From: Flavipsychrobacter sp.
GTDB lineage: Bacteria > Bacteroidota > Bacteroidia > Chitinophagales > Chitinophagaceae
Length of the DNA: 64,000 nt
NCBI GenBank assembly: GCA_016786615.1
Contig: JAEUVX010000010.1
Span: 62,001-126,000, forward strand
Direction of reading: 5' to 3'
The position numbers and the translations under genes are program-made. The notes under the pieces were generated by a model. It was not told the origin of the DNA. It saw only the letters and a program-made list of their open reading frames with translations, and did no database searches. Below are positions 51,176 through 58,134 of this stretch, piece after piece (position 1 is the first letter of the stretch; every line of letters begins with the position of its first letter).

Positions 51176-51688
51176 TCAGTTTGCAGGGTTGGCAAGCATT
51201 CTGCTGTTCTTAATCATTTTCAGGGCTGTAATGGCTGCTTCTTCACCTTTGTGGCCATGTATGCCTCCCAGCCTTTCCCATGCCTGTTGTTCATTATCCA
51301 GTGTCAGTACGCCGAATATTGTTGGTATCGGTAAGTCGAGGTTCAGTTGTGTAATGCCTTCTGTTACTGCTTTACATACATACTCGAAGTGGGGTGTACC
51401 TCCGCGTATCACAGTACCGAATGCTATAATGGCTTCGGGGGCATCATCGTGCAGTACACTTGTTTCCCATATCTGTTTGCAGGCAAAGGGTAGCTCAAAA
51501 GCACCCGGTACAGCTATGTCGTGTGTAATTGTAGCATTGTATTGAGACAAGATGCTTTTGCATCCGTCCCTTAATGCTGTGATAATTGTGTCATTCCATT
51601 CTGTATATACAATAGCCACTTTTGCATTGGCAAGTGATTGCAGTGCTGATGTATCTAATAATGATGTGCTGTGTGCCGATTGTGCCAT
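51176..51688 (-). CDS. ribH: 6,7-dimethyl-8-ribityllumazine synthase
   Basis: 170 residues. RibH condenses the pyrimidine and butanone phosphate precursors of riboflavin and assembles into pentamers or capsids. Motifs are VPGAFELPFACKQI near 60, IAFGTVIRGGTPHFEYVCKAVTEG near 88-110 with the catalytic His, and GHKGEEAA near 145. The length is slightly above the usual 150-160 because of a short N-terminal leader (MAQSAHSTSLLDTS). It lies downstream of the TPR gene on the same strand, but a terminator with an embedded promoter box separates the two. Confidence 0.95.
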   Translation of the reverse strand: MAQSAHSTSLLDTSALQSLANAKVAIVYTEWNDTIITALRDGCKSILSQYNATITHDIAVPGAFELPFACKQIWETSVLHDDAPEAIIAFGTVIRGGTPHFEYVCKAVTEGITQLNLDLPIPTIFGVLTLDNEQQAWERLGGIHGHKGEEAAITALKMIKNSRMLANPAN

Positions 51689-51699
51689 AATAGAAAAAA

Positions 51700-51729
51700 C
51701 CCCTTTTCGCCGTCAAAGGTAAAAAGGGG
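51700..51729 (-). terminator. Terminator of the TPR gene overlapping the ribH promoter
   Basis: CCCCTTTT (51700-51707) pairs with AAAAGGGG (51722-51729). Read on the minus strand the stem is followed by TTTTTT. The loop contains the ribH -7 box at 51714-51721. It follows the TPR gene end at 51753. Confidence 0.75.
51714..51721 (-). promoter_or_regulatory. -7 box TACCTTTG of ribH, inside the upstream terminator loop
   Basis: Minus strand TACCTTTG, full match to TAnnTTTG, 25 bp before the ribH ATG. It lies in the loop of the 51700-51729 hairpin. Confidence 0.7.
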
Positions 51730-51752
51730 AGTTTAAAAAACGTTGTAAAATA

Positions 51753-52448
51753 TTAGTCGTGTTCACCAAGGCGGCCAAGGTATTTTTCTACTTCACGTGC
51801 TTGCTCGCTTTGCGGGTACTCATCTTTAATAGTCTGATAATATTTCTTAGCTTCTTCTGTTTTGTTCGACATCTCATAAACAGTAGCCAGTCGGTACATA
51901 TAGATAGGCGTTAAGATGTTGTCATTTGTATTTTCAACAGCCTTCTTGTATGCATCAATCGCTTTGCTGCTATTGTTGTTTTCCATGTATGCATCGCCCA
52001 GTGCGCCTGCTGCTGCAAATCTTACCTGTGTACCGCTACCGTTAAAGTCTTCGAGGTATTTGATAGCGTTTTTAAAGTCGCCCTTGTGCAGGTAGCAGAT
52101 ACCGGCATAGTAGTTACAAAGATTGCCTGCAGTAGTGCCGCTGTATTTCTTCAACACTTTCAGGAAACCCTGGTGTTGTCCGTCGCCGTTCAGTGCTTTA
52201 TCTACCGAGTCTGCTTCGAAGTAGCGTTGTGCAAAAGCCATTGCGGTAGCAGCCTTGCTTTCACGAGGTTCGCTGTATAATTTGTCGTAAGCAAAATAAC
52301 CTACAACAGCAGCCAATACTACCGTTACGATTGTATTAATGCGTTTTTTGTTGCTTTCATATTTAGTCATCAGGTTATCAAGAACCTTCACTTCTTCAAC
52401 ATCAGTTATTTGTTCAGCACCCGGTTTATTTCTAGCTGTGTTTGCCAT
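51753..52448 (-). CDS. Membrane-anchored TPR protein
   Basis: 231 residues. A cytoplasmic N-terminus (1-35) precedes one membrane helix at 36-56 (RINTIVTVVLAAVVGYFAYDKL). TPR-like pairs follow from about 95: LCNYYAGICYLHKGDFKNAIKYLEDF, AAGALGDAYMENNNSSKAIDAYKKAVE and YMYRLATVYEMSNKTEEAKKYYQTI. The layout resembles YfgM-type tetratricopeptide proteins that work with periplasmic chaperones, but the match is general. It lies 47 bp downstream of pdhA on the same strand. Confidence 0.75.
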   Translation of the reverse strand: MANTARNKPGAEQITDVEEVKVLDNLMTKYESNKKRINTIVTVVLAAVVGYFAYDKLYSEPRESKAATAMAFAQRYFEADSVDKALNGDGQHQGFLKVLKKYSGTTAGNLCNYYAGICYLHKGDFKNAIKYLEDFNGSGTQVRFAAAGALGDAYMENNNSSKAIDAYKKAVENTNDNILTPIYMYRLATVYEMSNKTEEAKKYYQTIKDEYPQSEQAREVEKYLGRLGEHD

Positions 52449-52495
52449 TTAATTATATAGAATTTGAAATATTAATACTTGGTTTCTGGTTCAGA

Positions 52496-53488
52496 TTAAT
52501 CCGTAATATAAGGATAGTTTTCGTCTACGTAAATATCCTTGTACAGTTCGCTGTCATCAGGCCATGGGCTTTCTTCGGCAAAACGTACACTTTCTTCAAC
52601 TTCCAGCCTTATTTTCTCATTAATTGCCTCTATTTCTTCCTCTGTAGCCCATTTGTTGTCCATAATGGTTTTCAGTACCTGATTGATAGGGTCTTTTTCT
52701 TTATACTCTTCCACTTCTTCTTTACTACGATACTTAGCCGGGTCGCTCATAGAGTGGCCACGGTAGCGGTATGTTTTGATTTCGAGGAAAGTAGGGCCGC
52801 CTTTTTCACGTGCACGCCTAACAGCACGCTCCATTGCCCTGTGTACTTCTTCGCAGCTCATACCATCCACACTGTCGCCCGGCATGTCGTATGCATCGGC
52901 AAGGCGGTATATATCCAGTGTTTTAGATGTACGCTCTATAGATGTACCCATAGCATAGTAGTTGTTTTCGCAAACAAATACTACAGGCAGGTTCCATAGC
53001 ATGGCCATGTTAAAGCTTTCGTGCAGCAAACCCTGACGGGCAGCGCCATCACCGAAATAACATATTGTAACCCTGTCGTTATTGTTATAGTTATCTGCAA
53101 AGGCGATACCTGCACCCAAGCCTATCTGGCCACCAACGATACCGTGGCCGCCAAAAAAGCGTTTCTCCTTGCTGAAGAAGTGCATACTGCCACCTTTACC
53201 CTTTGTACAGCCTGTAGCTTTACCGTAAAGCTCTGCCATACATTCTTTAGGGCTCATGCCTTTAGCTATTGCAAGGCCGTGGTCGCGGTAGGCGGTAATC
53301 ATGTTATCGTCATCGCGTATAGCAGTCATGGTACCTGCTGCTACGGCTTCCTGACCTATGTACAGGTGACAGAAACCGCGTATTTTCTGCATACCATACA
53401 GTTGTCCCGTCTTTTCTTCAAAGCGGCGGAGCAACAGCATGATCTCGTACCAGTATAGATATGTTTCTTTTCCGAAAGTAGTCTGCAC
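52496..53488 (-). CDS. pdhA: Pyruvate dehydrogenase E1 component, alpha subunit
   Basis: 330 residues from a GTG start (MQTTFGKETYLYWYEIM). E1-alpha binds thiamine diphosphate and decarboxylates pyruvate. RGFCHLYIGQEAVAAG near 37, ITAYRDHGLAIAKG near 68, GGSMHFFSKEKRFFGGHGIVG near 100 and the ThDP motif CYFGDGAARQGLLHESFNMA followed by PVVFVCENNYYAMGTS are all typical. The phosphorylation-loop region YRYRGHSMSDPAKYR near 240 is present. The E1-beta and E2 genes are not adjacent. A -7 box lies 18 bp upstream. recF is divergent. Confidence 0.93.
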   Translation of the reverse strand: MQTTFGKETYLYWYEIMLLLRRFEEKTGQLYGMQKIRGFCHLYIGQEAVAAGTMTAIRDDDNMITAYRDHGLAIAKGMSPKECMAELYGKATGCTKGKGGSMHFFSKEKRFFGGHGIVGGQIGLGAGIAFADNYNNNDRVTICYFGDGAARQGLLHESFNMAMLWNLPVVFVCENNYYAMGTSIERTSKTLDIYRLADAYDMPGDSVDGMSCEEVHRAMERAVRRAREKGGPTFLEIKTYRYRGHSMSDPAKYRSKEEVEEYKEKDPINQVLKTIMDNKWATEEEIEAINEKIRLEVEESVRFAEESPWPDDSELYKDIYVDENYPYITD

Positions 53489-53506
53489 TGTTTTTTTAAA
53501 TTTGTG

Positions 53507-53514
53507 CGAAAATA
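53507..53514 (-). promoter_or_regulatory. -7 box TATTTTCG of pdhA
   Basis: Minus strand TATTTTCG, TAnnTTYG type, 18 bp before the pdhA GTG. Confidence 0.55.
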
Positions 53515-53539
53515 TAAAAACTTTCGCTGCTTTTTTCGC

Positions 53540-54616
53540 TTGGCTACAATTAAGAAGATAACATTAGTACAATTTCGCAACTATTCGTCCGGTACGTTTC
53601 AGTTCGATGCCGCTATAACCTGCATTACAGGCGCTAATGGCAGCGGTAAAACCAACCTGCTGGACGGGGTGTATTACCTGTGTTATACCAAAAGTTACTT
53701 CACAGCCTACCAGCAAAACTGTGTAAAGATGGGCTTGGATGGTTTTCGGGTGGAGGGCGTGTTTAACAATGGGTTAAAGAATGAAACCATAGCCTGCAAA
53801 TGGCTACAGGGCAAAAAGGAGCTTAAAGCTGATGGTGCGGAGTATGAAAAACCTACAGACCATATAGGTAAATACGCAGCCGTAATGGTAGCGCCGGATG
53901 ATTTGGAACTGATAAACGACGGCAGTGAACCCCGAAGAAAGTGGATAGACAGCATCCTCAGCCAGACAGACAAGGGATATCTGGAATGCCTGATGCGATA
54001 CCAGAGGGTGCTGCAACAACGCAATGCATGGCTGAAGCTGCATGGCAATACTGCTAATCCAAACTATACCGAACTGGAGTATTACGATGCACAACTGGCT
54101 GCTGATGGTACATATATATATGGCAAGAGAAATGTATTTGTAGGGCAGTTTTTACCATACCTGCAAGCATACTATCAGCAATTGACAGATGGGAAAGAAG
54201 TAGTACATATCGATTATCAGAGCGATATGCACCAACAATCGCTGTCTGCATGGCTGCAACAGAGCCTGCAACACGATATGCGCCTGCAACGTACACTGAG
54301 AGGTATTCACAAAGACGACCTTGTATTTCTCTTGAATGATACATCTGTAAAGGGTTTTGGCTCGCAGGGGCAGAAGAAGAGCTTTTTGTTTGCACTGAAA
54401 CTGGCACAGTACAAGTACCTGAGTGGCGTACTTGGGTTTAAACCGATACTACTGCTGGATGATGTTTTTGAAAAGCTGGACCAGCAACGTATGGAAGCCC
54501 TGTTGCGCATCATTCGCGGTGCAGACTTCGGGCAGGTGATACTGACGGATACACATTGCGAAAGGGTGAAAAATGCCTTTGGTGATGGGGTGGAAGTAGG
54601 TATGATAACATTATAA
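53540..54616 (+). CDS. recF: DNA replication and repair protein RecF
   Basis: 358 residues from the TTG at 53540, giving MATIKKITLVQFRNYSSGTF, the expected RecF N-terminus; a GTG at 53504 would add 12 residues overlapping the pdhA promoter. Walker A GANGSGKT is at 31-38, the ABC signature is near FGSQGQKKSFLFALKLAQ, and Walker B is ILLLDDVFEKLDQQRM near 310. RecF loads RecA at single-strand gaps. Unlike in many bacteria, it is not beside dnaA-dnaN but between pdhA and gltA. Confidence 0.94.
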   Translation: MATIKKITLVQFRNYSSGTFQFDAAITCITGANGSGKTNLLDGVYYLCYTKSYFTAYQQNCVKMGLDGFRVEGVFNNGLKNETIACKWLQGKKELKADGAEYEKPTDHIGKYAAVMVAPDDLELINDGSEPRRKWIDSILSQTDKGYLECLMRYQRVLQQRNAWLKLHGNTANPNYTELEYYDAQLAADGTYIYGKRNVFVGQFLPYLQAYYQQLTDGKEVVHIDYQSDMHQQSLSAWLQQSLQHDMRLQRTLRGIHKDDLVFLLNDTSVKGFGSQGQKKSFLFALKLAQYKYLSGVLGFKPILLLDDVFEKLDQQRMEALLRIIRGADFGQVILTDTHCERVKNAFGDGVEVGMITL

Positions 54617-54725
54617 CAAAACCTTAATACCCGCTTAATTGTTGTATTTCAGATATATACATTTTGCCACTATCGGGTATGGTATAATTTATTTATTTGT
54701 TGCACGAAAAATAGTCTGCATTCAT

Positions 54726-54733
54726 TACCTTTG
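54726..54733 (+). promoter_or_regulatory. -7 box TACCTTTG of gltA
   Basis: Full match to TAnnTTTG, 40 bp before the gltA ATG. TTTG at 54696-54699 is a possible but distant -33 element. Confidence 0.68.
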
Positions 54734-54773
54734 GTGGCGTTTAAAAACAGGTAAATACAGCTTCTAAATAAAT

Positions 54774-56093
54774 ATGGGTTACGTAAAAGATAAGTTCAAA
54801 GCGGTTGCTGACGAACAAGCGAAAGAAATCAAGAACATCATTGCAGAACATGGTGAAATGGTATTGGATAAGGTAACGATAGCACAGGCATATCAAGGTA
54901 TGCGTGGTATCCCCGGCCTTATTACAGAAACATCATTGTTAGATTCTAACGAGGGTATCCGTTTCCGTGGTTATTCTATTCCTGAACTGAGAGAGAAACT
55001 GCCACATGCGGAAGGTGGTAGTGAACCATTGCCAGAAGGATTATTTTACCTGATGCTGACAGGTGTTGTGCCAACACAGGAAGATACAGAACACATCTCT
55101 GCTACATGGGCTCGCCGTTCTCACGTACCCAATCACGTATTTGCTTCTATCGAGGCATTACCTGTTTCTACACACCCTATGACACAGTTTTGCATAGCGG
55201 TACTGGCATTACAAACAGAATCTAAATTTGCGAAAGCATACGAAGAGGGCATCAGCAAAAAAGAATATTGGGATTATGTGTATGAAGATACAATGACCCT
55301 GATAGCTCGCCTGCCACGTATTGCAGCATACATCTATCGCCGCAAATATAAAAACGGTGAACACATACAGCCTGATGGTATGCTTGACTGGAGTGCAAAC
55401 TTTGCACACATGCTGGGCTACGATAACGATAGCTTTAAAGAACTGATGCGTTTGTACCTAACGATACATGCCGACCATGAAGGTGGTAACGTATCTGCAC
55501 ATGCAACACATCTTGTTGGTTCTGCACTGAGTGATCCTTACTTGTCTTTCACAGCAGGTATGACAGGCCTTGCAGGCCCCCTGCACGGCTTAGCTAATCA
55601 GGAAGTTATACGCTGGATAGAAGAACTGCAAGAGAACCTGGGCACGCTGGAACCTACAAAAGAACAGATTGCAACGTATATCAAAGATACATTAACAGCA
55701 GGTAAAGTTGTTCCGGGTTACGGACATGCTGTATTGCGTAAAACAGACCCTCGCTTCACTGCACAGATGGAGTTTGCAAAAACACACTGCCCTGAAGACC
55801 CTACTGTAAAAACAGTTTGGAACGTGTATGAAGTAGCACCTGCTATATTGGAAAGCACAGGTAAAATCAAAAACCCATGGCCTAACGTAGATGCGCATTC
55901 AGGTGCATTGCTGAAACATTACGGTCTGGTGGAAGAAGATTTCTATACGGTATTGTTTGGTGTTAGCCGTGCATTGGGCGTACTGGCAAGCCTTTGTTGG
56001 GACAGAGCACTGGGCTTCGCTATCGAACGTCCGAAGTCTATGACTACAGAATGGATTCAGAAATTCATCGCTAAGAGCCAGGCAACTGCTTAA
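54774..56093 (+). CDS. gltA: Citrate synthase, mitochondrial-like type
   Basis: 439 residues. The enzyme condenses acetyl-CoA and oxaloacetate. [24 protein letters not shown], then [11 protein letters not shown], shows the eukaryote-like N-terminus. The catalytic segments include [41 protein letters not shown] and [15 protein letters not shown], with active-site His residues and later Asp ([13 protein letters not shown]). The N-terminal sequence and GMRG motif are closer to the mitochondrial citrate synthase clade than to the hexameric E. coli type, a recurrent feature in Bacteroidota. It has its own promoter and terminator. Confidence 0.94.
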   Translation: MGYVKDKFKAVADEQAKEIKNIIAEHGEMVLDKVTIAQAYQGMRGIPGLITETSLLDSNEGIRFRGYSIPELREKLPHAEGGSEPLPEGLFYLMLTGVVPTQEDTEHISATWARRSHVPNHVFASIEALPVSTHPMTQFCIAVLALQTESKFAKAYEEGISKKEYWDYVYEDTMTLIARLPRIAAYIYRRKYKNGEHIQPDGMLDWSANFAHMLGYDNDSFKELMRLYLTIHADHEGGNVSAHATHLVGSALSDPYLSFTAGMTGLAGPLHGLANQEVIRWIEELQENLGTLEPTKEQIATYIKDTLTAGKVVPGYGHAVLRKTDPRFTAQMEFAKTHCPEDPTVKTVWNVYEVAPAILESTGKIKNPWPNVDAHSGALLKHYGLVEEDFYTVLFGVSRALGVLASLCWDRALGFAIERPKSMTTEWIQKFIAKSQATA

Positions 56094-56117
56094 TTAGCTT
56101 AGTAAGTTTATATATAG

Positions 56118-56149
56118 AAAGCAGACAGTGTAACGCTGTCTGCTTTTTT
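56118..56149 (+). terminator. gltA terminator
   Basis: AAAGCAGACAG (56118-56128) pairs with CTGTCTGCTTT (56136-56146), followed by TTTG. It starts 25 bp after the gltA stop. Confidence 0.88.
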
Positions 56150-56200
56150 GTTTATACTATTTTAATAGCTGATGTGCGGGGATAGTTGCTATTAATAAAT

Positions 56201-56208
56201 TATCTTTG
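56201..56208 (+). promoter_or_regulatory. -7 box TATCTTTG of the deoxyhypusine synthase-like gene
   Basis: Full match to TAnnTTTG, 44 bp before the ATG at 56253. Confidence 0.68.
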
Positions 56209-56252
56209 CGCTCCATTATACTTATATCAAATCATAATTAATTTAATCAGTA

Positions 56253-57230
56253 ATGAGCAATAAGGGTCCTGTTTCACAGTTTATACAACACCACTACCGC
56301 CACTTCAACGCGGCTGCGCTGGTAGATGCTGCAAAAGGTTACGAAACACATTTGCTGGAAGGTGGTAAAATGCTGGTATCGCTGGCGGGTGCTATGAGTA
56401 CCGCAGAATTGGGTATTTCATTGGCAGAAATGATACGCCAGGATAAGATAGCTATCATCAGCTGTACAGGTGCAAACCTTGAAGAGGATATCATGAACCT
56501 TGTAGCACATACACACTACAAGCGTGTACCTAACTACCGCGACCTGAGCCCGCAGGAAGAGTGGGAACTGCTGGAAGGTGGTTTCAACCGTGTAACGGAT
56601 ACATGTATTCCTGAAGAAGAAGCATTTCGCCGCATACAGCGCCACATCGTTAAGATATGGAAAGATGCAGAGGCGAAAGGTGAACGTTACTTCCCGCACG
56701 AGTTTATGTACAAACTGTTACTGAGCGAAGTAATGAAGCCTGATTATGAAATAGACCCTAAACACAGCTGGATGATTGCAGCTGCTGAAAAGAACCTGCC
56801 TATCATAGTACCGGGTTGGGAAGACAGCACCATGGGCAACATCTTTGCTTCTTACTGCATTAAAGGTGAGCTGAAAGCTAGTACCATGAAGAGCGGTATT
56901 GAATACATGATGTGGCTGACTGACTGGTACCGTGCAAACTCAGGCGGTAAAGGTGTTGGTTTCTTCCAGATAGGTGGTGGTATAGCGGGCGACTTCCCGA
57001 TATGTGTAGTGCCTATGATGTATCAGGATCTTGAATGGCACGATGTTCCGTTCTGGAGCTATTTCTGCCAGATAAGCGATAGTACTACATCTTATGGTTC
57101 TTATAGTGGTGCAGTACCTAATGAAAAAATCACTTGGGGTAAACTGGATATCCACACACCTAAATACATTGTTGAGAGCGATGCTACCATCGTTGCTCCG
57201 TTGATATTTGCGTATTTGCTGGGTTGGTAA
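56253..57230 (+). CDS. Deoxyhypusine synthase-like protein lacking the catalytic lysine
   Basis: 325 residues. The fold is that of deoxyhypusine synthase: AGAMSTAELGISLAEMIRQD near 45, IISCTGANLEEDI near 68, HYKRVPNYRDLSP, and the C-terminal WGKLDIHTPKYIVESDATIVAP. The eukaryotic enzyme uses a Lys in a GGG-x-x-K-H segment to form the imine intermediate. Here the equivalent is GGGIAGDF (241-248), with Gly in place of Lys. Bacteria also lack hypusinated eIF5A. The protein therefore probably has another NAD- or polyamine-linked role. It is monocistronic, between gltA and the inverted-repeat element. Confidence 0.85.
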   Translation: MSNKGPVSQFIQHHYRHFNAAALVDAAKGYETHLLEGGKMLVSLAGAMSTAELGISLAEMIRQDKIAIISCTGANLEEDIMNLVAHTHYKRVPNYRDLSPQEEWELLEGGFNRVTDTCIPEEEAFRRIQRHIVKIWKDAEAKGERYFPHEFMYKLLLSEVMKPDYEIDPKHSWMIAAAEKNLPIIVPGWEDSTMGNIFASYCIKGELKASTMKSGIEYMMWLTDWYRANSGGKGVGFFQIGGGIAGDFPICVVPMMYQDLEWHDVPFWSYFCQISDSTTSYGSYSGAVPNEKITWGKLDIHTPKYIVESDATIVAPLIFAYLLGW

Positions 57231-57252
57231 TTTTGTTGACAATAGATATTAC

Positions 57253-57284
57253 AAAGCGGTGGCTATGGCTACCGCTTTTTTTGT
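57253..57284 (+). terminator. Terminator of the deoxyhypusine synthase-like gene
   Basis: AAAGCGGT (57253-57260) pairs with ACCGCTTT (57271-57278), followed by TTTTTG. It ends 2 bp before the inverted-repeat element begins. Confidence 0.85.
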
Positions 57285-57285
57285 T

Positions 57286-57346
57286 TGCTCCATTTTGCTC
57301 CGGTGCTCCAATTATAGTAGTCTGGATTTGTGGAGCAAGTGGAGCA
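57286..57346. repeat. Left TGCTCC-word structure around AATTATAGTAG core
   Basis: TGCTCC occurs at 57286, 57296 and 57304; after the core AATTATAGTAGTCTGGATTTG the inverse GGAGCA occurs at 57332 and 57341. The words can pair in several registers. Confidence 0.75.
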
Positions 57347-57351
57347 GACTG

Positions 57352-57406
57352 TTTCATTTCATCCATTTCACAACTGGTGAAATGAAATGGTGAAATGAGT
57401 GAAATA
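57352..57406. repeat. Left TTTCA/GTGAAAT-word structure
   Basis: Repeated TTTCA words (57352, 57357, 57366) turn at CATTTCACAACTGGTGAAATG into repeated GAAAT words up to 57406. The centre gives an 8-bp perfect stem (CATTTCAC/GTGAAATG). Confidence 0.75.
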
Positions 57407-57419
57407 GAACCACTCGCCT

Positions 57420-57442
57420 CATTGCGAGGAACGAAGCAACTC
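57420..57442 (+). repeat. CATTGCGAGGA-ACGAAGCAAC repeat, copy A
   Basis: CATTGCGAGGAACGAAGC then AACTC. Similar attgcgagg...cgaagcaa words are known as dispersed intergenic repeats in several bacterial groups. Copies B and C lie at 57848 and 57950. Confidence 0.75.
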
Positions 57443-57518
57443 TTTTCATGGAGCGTAGCGGAATAATCTCACGAAATAAGCATATATATCAGTAGGTATT
57501 TTTTATCAATAGAGATAA

Positions 57519-57812
57519 TCAAAACAACTGTTCTGTTAAATCAATCCAATTGATATTCATACTTTCAACAAGTAATATCTTTTTCTTTCTGCTACCTCCT
57601 TTAATACGCTTTTCTTCTGCAATAGCCATTTCAATAGTATCAAAATATTGATAGTACACTAACAATACACAATTGTATTTAGCAGTAAAACTATTGATAT
57701 ATACTTTACTCTTGTGTTCGTATATTCTCTTAGGTAAATCAGACGTAACACCTGTATATAATGCAGTTTTATCAGGTGATGACATGATGTAGACTGCTCC
57801 TCCTTTATACAT
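57519..57812 (-). CDS. Small GIY-YIG family nuclease
   Basis: 97 residues. The GIY-YIG core is at the N-terminus: GAVYIMSSPDKTALYTGVTSDL, where VYI and YTG stand for the GIY and YIG motifs, followed by RIYEHKSKVY with the conserved Arg and His. The end has a charged IKGGSRKKKILLVESMNINWIDL segment typical of the short UvrC-like GIY-YIG proteins found in many copies in Bacteroidota. There is no extra DNA-binding domain. It is centred between the inverted arms of the 57286-58126 element, oriented minus. It may nick or cut DNA to mobilise or maintain these repeats, which is inference. Confidence 0.88.
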   Translation of the reverse strand: MYKGGAVYIMSSPDKTALYTGVTSDLPKRIYEHKSKVYINSFTAKYNCVLLVYYQYFDTIEMAIAEEKRIKGGSRKKKILLVESMNINWIDLTEQLF

Positions 57813-57847
57813 ATACTCAATATACTATAACACAATAATAAAACATC

Positions 57848-57898
57848 CGTCATTGCGAGGAAGTATTTGCGTATGCAAATATGTACGAAGCAACCTCG
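57848..57898 (+). repeat. CATTGCGAGGA-ACGAAGCAAC repeat, copy B, with a palindromic insert
   Basis: CGTCATTGCGAGGA and ACGAAGCAACCTCG are separated by an insert containing TATTTGC-GTAT-GCAAATA, a 7-bp hairpin. Copy B pairs with copy C to make a long hairpin. Confidence 0.75.
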
Positions 57899-57949
57899 AG
57901 ATATAAGTGTTGCTTGTACAATATCTATATAATGATACTTATCTGTATG

Positions 57950-57987
57950 TTGCGAGGTTGCTTCGTCGTTACCTCCTCGCAATGACG
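57950..57987 (-). repeat. CATTGCGAGGA-ACGAAGCAAC repeat, copy C (inverse)
   Basis: On the minus strand: CGTCATTGCGAGGA, a GGTAACG insert, then ACGAAGCAACCTCGC. Together with copy B it forms a long hairpin (57848-57987) whose loop also contains inverted ATAAGT/ACTTAT. It also has an internal TTGCGAGG/CCTCGCAA 8-bp stem. Confidence 0.75.
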
Positions 57988-58000
57988 CGAGTTGGGGGTA

Positions 58001-58060
58001 TTTCACTCATTTCACTATTTCACCATTTCAGGAGATAGTAATGTGAAATGATGAAATGAA
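58001..58060. repeat. Right TTTCAC/GTGAAAT-word structure around GATAGTAAT
   Basis: Repeated TTTCA(C) words on the left, the centre GGAGATAGTAAT, then GTGAAATGATGAAATGAA. It is the inverse counterpart of 57352-57406, but with an ATAGTA-like centre. Confidence 0.7.
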
Positions 58061-58065
58061 ACGCT

Positions 58066-58126
58066 TACTCCGATGCTCCATTTGCTCCAATCCTCCAGAC
58101 TACTATAGTTGGAGCAAGGTGGAGCA
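58066..58126. repeat. Right TGCTCC-word structure around ACTACTATAGTT
   Basis: TACTCC, then TGCTCC at 58074 and 58083, then TCCTCC, the core AGACTACTATAGTT (58097-58110), then GGAGCA at 58111 and 58121. The minus-strand core AACTATAGTAGTCT matches the left arm core at 57310. Confidence 0.75.
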
Positions 58127-58134
58127 TAATTGTT

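Larger units (their letters stand above)
57286..58126. mobile_element. 841-bp inverted-repeat element carrying a GIY-YIG nuclease gene
   Basis: Two long, imperfect inverted arms (57286-57442 and 57954-58126) flank the nuclease gene at 57519-57812. Going inward, each arm has TGCTCC words around a core (left AATTATAGTAGTCTGG, right on the minus strand AACTATAGTAGTCTGG), then TTTCA/GTGAAAT words around a second centre, then CATTGCGAGGA...ACGAAGCAAC. The same order in both arms argues for one unit rather than chance. It begins just after one terminator and ends 8 bp before the stop of the 58135 gene. Direct target duplications are not clear. The structure resembles a small non-autonomous or nuclease-encoding mobile element; calling it mobile is inference. 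Confidence 0.65.

Noticed and set aside
51176-51760. FMN riboswitch upstream of ribH
   Set aside because: The 5' leader is only about 20 nt after the promoter box, too short for an RFN element, and none of its conserved blocks is visible.
57286-57410. CRISPR-like appearance of the short repeated words
   Set aside because: The words are 5-7 nt, irregularly spaced and inverted about a centre. There are no 24-40-nt direct repeats, no spacers and no cas genes.
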